NCBI RefSeq assembly: GCF_024298885.1
Contig: NZ_CP101166.1
Coordinates: forward strand, 3,285,149-3,349,148
Length of the DNA: 64,000 nucleotides
Source of the DNA: Haloglomus halophilum
GTDB lineage: Archaea > Halobacteriota > Halobacteria > Halobacteriales > Haloarculaceae
Direction of reading: 5' to 3'
The notes under the pieces are model-generated. The model had not been told where the DNA came from. It searched no databases and was given only the letters and a program-made list of their open reading frames with translations. The first letter of the stretch is position 1. Each line of letters starts with the position of its first letter. Positions 36,711 through 46,500 of this stretch are shown here, one piece after another. Made by a program: the position numbers and the translations under genes.

Positions 36711-37255
36711 ATCGTTCCGTGCCGGACGAGTGGAAAGCCAGAGGCAAGGTATCGCCCTACGAGCGATGCCGACTGTTCTGATTTCGACGTCCGGCTCAAT
36801 TCTGCTATCAAAGGCTGATTTAGTCAACGCGGGCATCATTAGCGAGTGTAGAGAGAATAAACAACATCAATCGTTGAGGCTCTCCTGAAGGCACCACTCC
36901 GGGAATAGTGTCGGCCGCTTCAAATGGCCACCTTGTCGATCGTCATTCACATGTATGACAGCCCATCGACAGACAGTATCGGTCTTGCCAGGGACCGTAA
37001 CTCCCGGTCATGCTCTCCAGCCGCGCGCTGTGGACAGAGAGGGAATCAGCCTCCGGACACCACCTACCCCGTACCACAGAGTCCGTTTGATGCCGCGGAA
37101 CGCGGTTCTAATCCGGATACGGTGGCCACAGAGAACGGGACGATCCGGTGATCACCTCGTGATTAAGAACTCGTGCAGTGTCTGATCCAACACATCACTT
37201 TTGATAGCTGAGGTGGCCGAAATAATATTTAGGCAGACATACAATAGCGAGAATC
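36711..37255. other. Intergenic region before the AT-rich gene
   Basis: About 545 bases. The part nearest 36,711 should contain the promoter of the MCM-like gene, but no clear box was seen. The palindrome GGTGATCACC lies at 37147-37156. From about 37,180 the DNA becomes AT-rich. A TATA-like box precedes the next gene. Short open frames here have no coding character. Confidence 0.4.
37220..37231 (+). promoter_or_regulatory. TATA-like box for the AT-rich gene
   Basis: The sequence aaataatattta is centred about 30 bases before the ATG at 37256, the spacing expected for a leaderless transcript. Confidence 0.45.
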
Positions 37256-38410
37256 ATGGTAGATGTTCCAGATACAGCGTATATAAACCATGCATGGTCA
37301 AAGGATAAATGGAAGCCAATTATCGCTGCACTTTATAGAAGTAAGATCGCAGCAATTCATTTTGGAGACTTCCCAGTAAGTCTAACTGAATCGGAGTGGG
37401 CTGATGCGGGTCATAAGAATTCAAATAAAAGCTCAATCGGGAGACTATCCGAATATGCTCGTGAGGGTCGCATTTTAGCAGTTTCATACTCGGGACATCC
37501 GGCTCTTTCTGGAGGGCGATACGTCGGGACAGTGGGGTCACCGGAGTCTGCGTCTAGTGACTCTGACCGGATGCTCCTGTTAGTTTGTGAATATGGAGAG
37601 GAGGTAGAGCCTCAGAACGCGATTGTGGACTATATTTCTGTCCCGATTGGTGCAAATCAAGACCAGATTGAATCACAGGTGGACGATCTCAATAACGAGG
37701 CAGCTCAGTATGTTCATTCCGTAATCGAAAATAGGGGAAGTGTCGATTCTGACGGCCCGAGCTACAAGATTCTCAAAGGAATACAGTTAAACAAAAATGA
37801 TGTAGAGTGGGTTTGGAACCAAGACTTCCCTGGGCTTTGGGCAGCGAATAAGCGCGGAACCATCATGGGATGGAATACGGGGGATCAGCACCTCTATGCA
37901 GCATACTATAGTGCAGTTTCCGACCACGTGGATATCGACCGACTTGACGATGTCTATGATATAATCGGGAGGGACAAATCGAGCGTTTGGGCTCTATCAG
38001 AAGGCCAGCTTGAAGCACTCTGTGGAGAGTACCTCCGGCGGCAAAACGATAGTTACGTAGAGCTAATATCGGCGGGCGGTTCATTATCTGAAGCAGATAT
38101 ATTTGCCGGAATAGAGAACGATGATCGAGAGATCGTCGCACAAGTTACATTTGAAAAGAAAGTAGATGATGCTGAGAGTAAATTAAGAAAATTATTATCC
38201 TATAGCCAGGATGACCCAGCTGTTGAGCTTATCTTTTTCGGTCCCAAAGAGGTAGAGTCGAAATTGCCTGATACGGTCGAGGATACCAAAGTTAGCGACA
38301 TATATACACCCATAGAAGAAGTTCTTCAGAAATTTGAGTCAGGGATGGGGACAGAATTCGTTGAAATGTTACTCAGTATCAAATTATCTGGTGGTAATCC
38401 GAAGATATAG
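37256..38410 (+). CDS. AT-rich hypothetical protein with possible Mrr-like nuclease C-terminus
   Basis: A 384-residue protein whose codons are clearly AT-richer than any neighbour (many AAA, ATA and TTA), a sign of recent arrival. N-terminal part: WKPIIAALYRSKIAAIHFGDFPV and GRLSEYAREGRILAVSYSG resemble EVE/PUA-like modules found before type IV nucleases. C-terminal part: LSEGQLEALCGEYLRRQND at about residues 247-265, then LSEADIFAGIEND and IVAQVTF, which follow the order of an Mrr-like core (helix, D, strand with Q-x-K), except that the lysine is replaced by threonine. The domain may therefore be inactive or use a different residue, or the resemblance may be accidental. The TATA-like box suggests an autonomous gene. 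The upstream and downstream neighbours are more than 300 bases away. Confidence 0.55.
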   Translation: MVDVPDTAYINHAWSKDKWKPIIAALYRSKIAAIHFGDFPVSLTESEWADAGHKNSNKSSIGRLSEYAREGRILAVSYSGHPALSGGRYVGTVGSPESASSDSDRMLLLVCEYGEEVEPQNAIVDYISVPIGANQDQIESQVDDLNNEAAQYVHSVIENRGSVDSDGPSYKILKGIQLNKNDVEWVWNQDFPGLWAANKRGTIMGWNTGDQHLYAAYYSAVSDHVDIDRLDDVYDIIGRDKSSVWALSEGQLEALCGEYLRRQNDSYVELISAGGSLSEADIFAGIENDDREIVAQVTFEKKVDDAESKLRKLLSYSQDDPAVELIFFGPKEVESKLPDTVEDTKVSDIYTPIEEVLQKFESGMGTEFVEMLLSIKLSGGNPKI

Positions 38411-38741
38411 GATATTCTGAAAGCAACATTTAAAATAAACCCGATATAATCAAAATAGTCCGTACATACCCTGAAATACCGATTTACTACTTTTGCAAGA
38501 ATCAATCGCAGCGTACGAGGGTTCAATACCAAACTTCGTGGTAAATATTTATTTTCTACCCTACAAGATGAGTGGACGGTACACTGTTGGGTAGGGAACA
38601 GATCAAGAGCCCACAGATACAATCCATAGCGGAAGAAGCTATTCGTCAGCAGTGAGTAAAGAAACTAACCACCAGCGTTCAGCAATCCGTTCTAGCCAGC
38701 AGTTCGCCACACAAAATCTTGGAAGCTACTCAACGACGCTG
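38411..38741. other. AT-rich intergenic stretch between converging genes
   Basis: About 330 bases, AT-rich at the left and more balanced at the right. It contains no open frame with coding character, no repeat array and no strong hairpin that I noticed. It probably holds only the transcription ends of the two flanking genes. Confidence 0.4.
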
Positions 38742-39944
38742 CTAGTCAGCGCCAGCTTTGCTCAGCTCTGCTTCGATCGTTCCAAGCCGCGCTGTGATAT
38801 CGCGCTCAATCTCTGAGAGCGTCGTCTCAATCCGCTCGCGAGAGTTCTTGATCTCGGTACACTGTCCTCGAATAGCTTTGAAGCGGTCGAGGTCACTTTC
38901 AATCTCATTCAATTCGGCCCGCAAGTCCTCAGGGTCGAAGTCACTGCCAACCTCTGCATGTGCCTGTACTGCCCGCATCCGTGCCCAGCTCATGGCGATC
39001 CGGAGATAACCGGGCTCAATCTCGTCTTCAGCGGTCTCGCTCAACGCAACGACAACCGTATTCTGATCGGGGAATTCGTGGAACCAGCCTGTCTTCGTGG
39101 AGGGAAGATTCTCAAGCGTATCAGTGACGAAGACGCCATATGCCGCATCCCGATTCTGGATCGCAGCCTCCATTTCGTCCTTGATGTCCTGTGTCGGATA
39201 GTACTCTGTCTTCGCCTCAACAGCGATCTTCTGGTCAGTATCAGCCAGGTTGAAAACGAAGTCACCGACCTCGCGTCCGGTCTCGCCAGTCGTATCGCCA
39301 GTGAACTCCACGTTGTTTGGCGTTTGTCGAACGATCTCGTTGAGGATATCATGCACGGAGTCTTCGAAATCGCCACCCTTGAGATAAGTTCGACTCCGGA
39401 GGTCAGCCTCTGTCTCTTCCTCGACGATTTTGTCCCGGATCGACTCGATCTCGTTCTTTAGCCGCTGTTCGAGCCGGTGGGTAGGTGAGCCCTCTTTGTC
39501 CGGATCGAGCGCTGCCTGAATTCGTTCCCCATCCTCTCCCAGTTCCTCGTTCAGTCGTTCGACAAAGGGGCCATCATCGTCGAAGGCAGCCTCGATCCGG
39601 CTTTCAAGCGTTCCCTCTTCACCCATATGCTCGTCGAGAGCTTGGTGGAGCTCCCCATCATCTCCCAACTTGCGCTGGAGTTCGTCCTGGAACGCCTCGA
39701 CCTGAGCGGTCAAGCTATCTTCGAGATTGCTCAGTCGCCGTTCGACATATTCGACTTCCTGCGAGGTGTCCATGAGCTGCATCGTCTTCATGCCGATCGT
39801 GAGCGCCTGAGAGACTTTCTCAGGATACTCAGATTCCTCGTGCTGCAGCAAGAATTCGCACAGCTCCTCGTCTTCGATTTGGAGTGAGTCGATCGTAACG
39901 CTACCCCCCGCTTCGTCGATTGAAACTGACCCCACAGTCGACAT
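38742..39944 (-). CDS. Coiled-coil protein with PD-(D/E)XK nuclease-like core
   Basis: A 400-residue acidic protein. Residues about 60-185 and 320-398 are heptad-like, highly charged segments (for example VEYVERRLSNLEDSLTAQVE), predicted coiled coil. Between them lies a nuclease-like core: FEDSVHDIL (193-201), D228 in REVGDFVF, E243-x-K245 in AVEAKTE, then YGVFVTDTLENL (269-280). The D...ExK order with a helix before it matches the PD-(D/E)XK fold. RmuC and DUF2130 proteins show the same layout of a coiled coil plus nuclease core, so a DNA-processing role is plausible, but the family was not assigned. It is divergent from the AddB-like gene, with about 200 bases between starts. Confidence 0.6.
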   Translation of the reverse strand: MSTVGSVSIDEAGGSVTIDSLQIEDEELCEFLLQHEESEYPEKVSQALTIGMKTMQLMDTSQEVEYVERRLSNLEDSLTAQVEAFQDELQRKLGDDGELHQALDEHMGEEGTLESRIEAAFDDDGPFVERLNEELGEDGERIQAALDPDKEGSPTHRLEQRLKNEIESIRDKIVEEETEADLRSRTYLKGGDFEDSVHDILNEIVRQTPNNVEFTGDTTGETGREVGDFVFNLADTDQKIAVEAKTEYYPTQDIKDEMEAAIQNRDAAYGVFVTDTLENLPSTKTGWFHEFPDQNTVVVALSETAEDEIEPGYLRIAMSWARMRAVQAHAEVGSDFDPEDLRAELNEIESDLDRFKAIRGQCTEIKNSRERIETTLSEIERDITARLGTIEAELSKAGAD

Positions 39945-40152
39945 ACAATGAACCCCGTGGGCCCATGCTACCTAATTCTATCCACGAACACACTGAATCA
40001 AGACCCATCTACACTGCCGCCATCCGTCGCTTGCGGGGTGACGTGTCACCCAGAACTGTGCCCCCGGAAAATCGGGACTGATCACCACCACATGTGTCAC
40101 GTCATCGAGCTGGCCCCTATTTTGAAGGACACCCCACTCTTCAAGCAATGAA

Positions 40153-43100
40153 ATGACACGGCAGGTCCACACTGCCCCCACGGTTGCTGACGCCGAGCGA
40201 GCAGCGCTCACAGCGGCAGCATCGGAGGCGGGCACCCAGCCGGGGGCAATCCTCTACCTTGCGCCCGGTGGTCGTCCAGCAGCGGACGTCAAATCACGGT
40301 GGGAGGAGCTTGGTACGCCGATTCGACTCCGGACCTCGGATTTCGATACGGTTGTCACCGAAGCGATCGAACAGCTCGACTACGAACCGCGGAGTCGAGG
40401 ACTGTCCTTGGAGCAACGGCAACGGATCGTCGAAGCGGCCGTCGATGGGCTGGACGGGCAGGATCACCCGCTCGCGATGCGGGACGGACCAGCAGGACCT
40501 GAGGCATGTGCACAGGCAGAGGACCTCCTCTCGCTACTGGAGTTCGCCGGGCTCGTGGACTCGGCCGCCATTCGGACCGATGAACGGCTCGAGCCGGTCT
40601 CAACCCCAGTCCGAGATGCAATCACCGCACTCTCTGCTGAATTCGATTCTCGACGCGATGTCTTTGCCGATGAGCGTGGCCAGAAGACGCTGCAGAGCGA
40701 ACGGTATCAGCGTGTCTGTACGGCCGACAATGGGCTGGCAGCCGTGCTTGATCCGGTCGATGCGGTAGTTCTAGGCCCGCATCCATTCTACTCCCCACTC
40801 GAGGCAGACCTGATTGACGCGATCGCCAGCGAGGTCGAGATCATGACGGCCGCGCTACCGCTGGCGGCCGCTGCACTCGATGCTCCGCCAGCGCTTGGGG
40901 AGTCGCTCGCTGGGATTGACGTTGGTGCCAGCCGGGCGTGGCAGCGGTACGCCGATCTGAACTTCGCTCATAAGCCCCCCGCGGAGCCAAGCCGAGCCTC
41001 GGGGACCGACATTGCGGCGGCCTGCTATCGCTATCAGACGGGGACGGAGCTCCGACCGGCCGCAGTCGAGGCAGCCGGCATCGACTGGCAAACCTACCCC
41101 ACGCCCGCCCACGAAACTCGTGGTGCGGCCCGAACGGTGCGAACGGCACTCGAAGCTGGGCGTGACACGGATGAGATCGGGGTCGTGGTGACGAACCTTG
41201 CCGACCGGCGCCGGGAGTTCTTCGAAGTGTTCAGCCAGTACGGCATCCCAACACAGACGACCGAGGAAGGGGCACTCGACCAGACGGAGCTCGGGGCCGT
41301 ACTGTCGGATGCGATACGAATCGGGAGTGGCGAGGGTCGGCTTCGAGACATCCTCCGACTGCTCGATAACCCCCTGACGGACCTCTCATGGCCGGCGGCA
41401 ACGATGACAGCCGCGGAGCTCGGCACCATCGTCGGTCAGCTCGAGGTGAGCAGTATCGCGGCCGCCCAGCAGCTCCTCGAACGAGAGGGGCAGGACGACC
41501 GTGCCGCCTCGCTGGAATGGCTCACAGCGCTCTGTGCAGAGTTCGTCGATGCTCCAACGAGCGAGGTCCACGAGCAGACGTATGCCCTGTTGGAGACGCT
41601 CGGCGTGGTGACACAGGCTGCTGCCGAGGACGCCTGGGAACTGGATACAACAGCCGAGCGGCCGAAGTGGGCCCGAGACCAAGCGCAGGCTGCGCGACGC
41701 GAACTGGATCGGGTCCTTGACTCCCTAGCTGCGACCACAGCGCTCGATGCCCGGAACGTCGGCGAGCGACTGCCACGCGCACTAGCAACGGCGGCTGTCG
41801 AGGCATCGATCGGCGATCCCGACGGAATCGTCCTCTGCTCGCCAACGGATGTGCTTCAGCATGAGTTCGCCGTCACCGTCGTGGCCGGCCTGACAACAGA
41901 GGCGTTCCCGTCTCCGCCAACACGACTGGCATTCACGCGTGAAATCAACGACTCCCACCCCGATTTCGAGCCCGGCGATACCACGCTTCGCGCCCGGTAT
42001 GCGCTCGGGCTACTGGCGAGTGCCAGCGATCGGCTCGTCCTTTCACACCCGGACCAAACGCCAGAGGGCGACCAGTCAGTGATTGCTGACTTCCTCGCTG
42101 AGCTACAGCGGCTATGTGATGGTGACCTGGAGCCGACCCAGCACGATGACGGCGACCAGCTCCATTCCCGAGAAGATATTCAGCGGCAGGTTGGCCGGGT
42201 GCTGGGCGCCCGATCACAGCCGGATGAGGACGTCGCAACCACCGCCGCAGAGAGTGGGGCGTTCGAAACAGGGCCCGGGACACCCGCAACACGGCTTCAA
42301 GCCGGGATTACCTGCGCGGCCGCACGTCGCGACGCCTCGACAACGCGGTATGACGGGCGCCTCTCTCCGGAAACGGTCGAAGAGTTCGCGGCCAGCGAGG
42401 CCCCACTCAGCCCGAGTCGAATCGATACGTACGCTGCTTGCGGGTTCAAGTTCTTCGCGAGCTACCTCCTCGATTTCGAGTCGCCAGAGACCATCGCGAC
42501 CGAACCCGATACTGGGGTACGCGGACACTTCATCCACGAAACGGTGGGCCGCTTCTTCAAATCTCTTCAGGCAACGCCGGGTGAACCCGTTCATATCGCA
42601 GATCCGGACCCGTATCATGACGCCCTCTTCGAGGCGGCACAGACGGAACTGAACCAAGCCTACGTTGCGGAGTACGAATCCACCTTCCACGACGGCTGGC
42701 TCCAGCGCCTCTTTTCGGGCCTCGAGCCCTCATCGCACACGAACCCATATCAGGGGCCACCTGCCCATCGGGGGCTCTTCATCCGATTCCTGGAATCGTT
42801 GGCCGAGGAGGAAGCGCTAACGAGCGTCTCTCCGGCATTCTTCGAGGCGGCAATTGGCCTCAGTCGCCAGCGAAGTGATGTCACGACGCTGCTGCATGAG
42901 GAGCCGGTTGAGTTGGTCGATGGCATCAAGGTTCGAGGCAAAGTCGATCGGGTGGACATCGATCCAAGTGCAAGCCCCGCCGAATTCGCTGCGATCGATT
43001 ACAAAACCGGTAGCAGCCCCAGCATTAGCAACGTTCGGTCGGGGCTCAGTTTCCAGCTCCCACTCTATCTGCGGCTCCTCGACGCGGTGCTTGATGAAGA

Positions 43101-43518
43101 GACGGACTGGCGGCCGGTTGGGGCCGCATACTACGACCTAAAGCCACCTGCAACTGCGGCGATCCAGAAGAGTCCGCTTGCGTCGAAGGACCATACGGAG
43201 CACTTTGGCACGGGTGGGGAAGCACTGCTCCGGGCGCAGAAAGACTCACTCTTTGAAACCCAAGAGGGCGAAGACTCGCTGGAGGAGTTCCTCTTCGAGA
43301 CGATAGACGAACGCCTCCAAACGATTGGGGCAGCGCTTGCTGAGGGCATCTACCACCCGACGCTGTTAGCTGCGGATGATGCGGGCTGTGAGCATTGTGA
43401 TTTCGCACATGTTTGTGACGTTCGCCACCATCGACGCGCAGAGCGGCTGGAGCAGCACGGGCTGGAGACAGCCTACGTCCCACCAGGTGCCACCGATTCA
43501 ATGGGGGCAGAGCAATGA
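40153..43518 (+). CDS. AddB-like protein with iron-sulfur-type PD-(D/E)XK nuclease domain
   Basis: A 1121-residue protein encoded directly before the AddA-like gene and overlapping it by 4 bases (ATGA). The N-terminal part is helicase-like but has no classical Walker A, as is usual for AddB partners. The C-terminal domain (about residues 755-1095) has a single Cys (C763 in YAACGFKFF) paired with C1079-x2-C1082-x5-C1088 (CEHCDFAHVC), the arrangement of the 4Fe-4S-stapled nucleases of AddB, Cas4 and Dna2. Within it are GHFIHETVGRFF and D949/K951 in AIDYKTG. With the next gene it should form an AddAB-like helicase-nuclease that processes double-strand DNA ends. Archaeal homologues of this pair are found in haloarchaea; whether they replace or supplement RadA-linked resection is not known. 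Confidence 0.8.
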   Translation: MTRQVHTAPTVADAERAALTAAASEAGTQPGAILYLAPGGRPAADVKSRWEELGTPIRLRTSDFDTVVTEAIEQLDYEPRSRGLSLEQRQRIVEAAVDGLDGQDHPLAMRDGPAGPEACAQAEDLLSLLEFAGLVDSAAIRTDERLEPVSTPVRDAITALSAEFDSRRDVFADERGQKTLQSERYQRVCTADNGLAAVLDPVDAVVLGPHPFYSPLEADLIDAIASEVEIMTAALPLAAAALDAPPALGESLAGIDVGASRAWQRYADLNFAHKPPAEPSRASGTDIAAACYRYQTGTELRPAAVEAAGIDWQTYPTPAHETRGAARTVRTALEAGRDTDEIGVVVTNLADRRREFFEVFSQYGIPTQTTEEGALDQTELGAVLSDAIRIGSGEGRLRDILRLLDNPLTDLSWPAATMTAAELGTIVGQLEVSSIAAAQQLLEREGQDDRAASLEWLTALCAEFVDAPTSEVHEQTYALLETLGVVTQAAAEDAWELDTTAERPKWARDQAQAARRELDRVLDSLAATTALDARNVGERLPRALATAAVEASIGDPDGIVLCSPTDVLQHEFAVTVVAGLTTEAFPSPPTRLAFTREINDSHPDFEPGDTTLRARYALGLLASASDRLVLSHPDQTPEGDQSVIADFLAELQRLCDGDLEPTQHDDGDQLHSREDIQRQVGRVLGARSQPDEDVATTAAESGAFETGPGTPATRLQAGITCAAARRDASTTRYDGRLSPETVEEFAASEAPLSPSRIDTYAACGFKFFASYLLDFESPETIATEPDTGVRGHFIHETVGRFFKSLQATPGEPVHIADPDPYHDALFEAAQTELNQAYVAEYESTFHDGWLQRLFSGLEPSSHTNPYQGPPAHRGLFIRFLESLAEEEALTSVSPAFFEAAIGLSRQRSDVTTLLHEEPVELVDGIKVRGKVDRVDIDPSASPAEFAAIDYKTGSSPSISNVRSGLSFQLPLYLRLLDAVLDEETDWRPVGAAYYDLKPPATAAIQKSPLASKDHTEHFGTGGEALLRAQKDSLFETQEGEDSLEEFLFETIDERLQTIGAALAEGIYHPTLLAADDAGCEHCDFAHVCDVRHHRRAERLEQHGLETAYVPPGATDSMGAEQ

Positions 43519-46500
43519 TCGATGACAGTCGGTTAGAGCGAGAACAGCTAACCGCAAAGGAGACGCTGGACGCCAACGTGACTCTTCGGGCGGGGGCTGG
43601 AACGGGGAAGACAACGACACTGACGGCCCGGTATCTCGAGATTCTAGAGCGCGAACTCGATGCGATCGAAGGGCACCCAGAGCAGGAGGAACTGGCCGCA
43701 GCGTTACCACAGCAGATCCTTACGACAACATTCACAGAGCGAGCAGCAGCTGATCTACAGGAAAGTGTTCGTGAGGAAGTGAATGCGCGGCTGACAGCGG
43801 CCGAGAGCGACCGGCGGTTCACGCTTTGGCGTGAGGTAGCCGACGGGCTCGAGGAAGGCTATATCCACACCCTCCACGGCCTGTGCCACCGCATCCTGGC
43901 CGAGCATGCGGTCGGGACAGCCCGCGACCCGACCGTCGCAGACACCAGCCCGCTCGCACGGTATGGCGTTACCTACGACGACATCGGCCCCGGGTTCGAT
44001 GTCGTCGAGGAGGCCGACGCCGATGCACTCGTGGGAGAGTCCGTGAGTGCAGCTGTGCGGGCCAATGAAGAGACGGACGCTGTCCAGACACTCGCACGGC
44101 GATTCGATCGGAGCACGATCGAAGCGGCATTGGAGGATCTCCTCTCATACAATCCGCGTCGCACCGCGTTTGCGTGGTTGGACCAGGTCGCGAGCTACGA
44201 TGACGCCGCCACGTACGCCCAGGATCACATCGCGCAGTATTTCGATGTCGTGCGGCCGGACTTCGACCCGGCGTGGATCGACGAGGCGGTCGAGGCAGCG
44301 GTTCCGGCTGCAGTCACTATCGCAGCGAACTACGAGGAGACACGGCCGGATCTCCATGGCCATCTCTGCATGTGGGCCTTGGATGGCCTCGTCGACAGCG
44401 TCGAGGAGCGGGGACTCGACGGAACCACATCGCTATCAGACCTGAGTGAACAGCGACAGCGGGATCTCGCGATCGAAGTCGTCGCGGCACTGCGGAGTAG
44501 CAGTGGTGGAGTCCACGATGGAATGCTCGATGCTGCGTATCCGGACGAGCTTGATCCGGAGAGTCCACTCTATCGCGTCTCAGCAGCCGTTGAAACCGTC
44601 ACTGAACACGCGCGACGAGGGCCCTGGGACGACGTCCTTGAACTACTGTATGAAGGGGAAGAGGAGTCCTTCGAATACGTACAGGCGTTCGCCACACTCG
44701 CACAGCATGCGTTCAGCGAGTACGCCCGCCGCAAGCGCGATGAGGAGATGCTGGACTATGGTGACCTCATCGCGCTCACCAACCATTTCCTCAACTCGCT
44801 ACGCCCGGCCGCTCGACGAGAGATCGGCTTCTTCGCAGGCGGCAACGATGACTCGCCTCTAGGAGCACACGTCATGGTGGATGAGTTTCAGGATACGAAC
44901 CCGGCCCAATGGGCAGTCATCAAGGGGCTCACCTGCGAAGACCCATCGAATCCGGAGGCGACGAATCTGTTTCTCGTGGGCGATGATAAGCAGAGCATCT
45001 ATCGCTTCCGGGGGGCCGATGTCTCTGTCTTCGGTGACGCAGAAACGGAGCTCGATCGAGCGAATCAGGAAGCTGGAATCGTAGACGAGCAGGAACCGCT
45101 CACACGGAACTTCCGGACACTCGACGCGCCCGTCAGCGCCATCAACGGGTTGTTCGATAGAGTGTTCGTCAGTGAGCGGGCCGCAACCCAAGAAGATCCT
45201 TGGTATGCCGAATATGGGGGCCAGCCAGCGCCATTCGAAGCCGACTCAGAGCCACTGCAAGCAGCTCGCGAGGATCAGGCCGCGATTGAGCCAGTCGTCG
45301 AGTATCTCCCAGTGCCAGTTGATGCATCGTTAGCCGACCGGTTGTTGCAGTCCGACGACGAGACCACGCACGATCTCCTCGACGGGCCGACATTCGATCG
45401 AGCGGCGATGGAGGCCGACGCCGTAACGAACCGGCTCACGAAGCTGCTCACGGACGGCACACAGGTGTATGAGGAACTCGAAGAGGATGATCCGGCGTAC
45501 GATCAGTGGGACGATGGCTCCGATGGGCCCGTTGAGCGACCGCGTGCCGTCCAACCGGACGACATCGCGATCCTCCTCCGGACACGGAGTGATTTAGGCG
45601 CCTACGAGCGCTCGCTGCGCGAGGCGGGCGTTCCCTACAGCGTCATCAAAGGGGGTGGCTTCCTCGAAGCCCCCGAGATCGAGACGTTACTGAATCTGCT
45701 CCGGGTGCTCGTGGACCCAACCGATGATCGGGCGCTGTATGCACTTCTCCGGTCACCGATGTTCGGGCAACCTGACGATGCACTCGCACAGCTCGCGCTT
45801 CGGATTCAGGACGAGCCAGAGCAATCGCTGTGGGACGCCCTCAGCGCGGCGACCGAATCGGAATGGACCGCGATTCATGATGACCTCACGCGATTCCGAG
45901 GGTATGCGGGTCAGACCGATGCCGAACCAGCGGTAGAGTCGTGGGGAGAGCTTCTCACCCGGGTGTATGATCAGACCGGCTACCTGGCAGCCGTCGCAGC
46001 TGACGAGCGGGGCGAAAAGGCGGTTGCCAATGTTGAGCGCTTCCGTGATCGGCTTCGGGCCTCGGGACCGGAGGAGCGACAGGGGCTCGCTGAGCTGGTG
46101 GCCACACTCGAGGAGCAACTCGAGAATAGCGATGATCCGGAAGCGAACGTCATCTCGTTCGACGAGCCAGACAGCGGCACGACGACGGGAAGCGTCGATA
46201 TCCTCACCATTCACGAGGCCAAGGGTGACGAGTATCCGGTTGTGGTGGTCCCAGGGATGGCCCGCAACTTCCGACAGGCGAGTGATACGCAGTCGGGGCT
46301 CGGGAGCCAAACGATGGAGTTCGAGACTGTTCCTGACCCCACAGACGAGGGGCGCGTCCCCATCCTGGGCCTCAAAGGCCCGAATCCGCTCGATCCCTAC
46401 GCTGACAGTGGCACAGCCGCACGAGCGCTGGCACGCCACCAGCGACGGGCCGAAGAGCGAGCCGAAGAAAAGCGGACACTCTACGTGGCCTGCACGCGAG

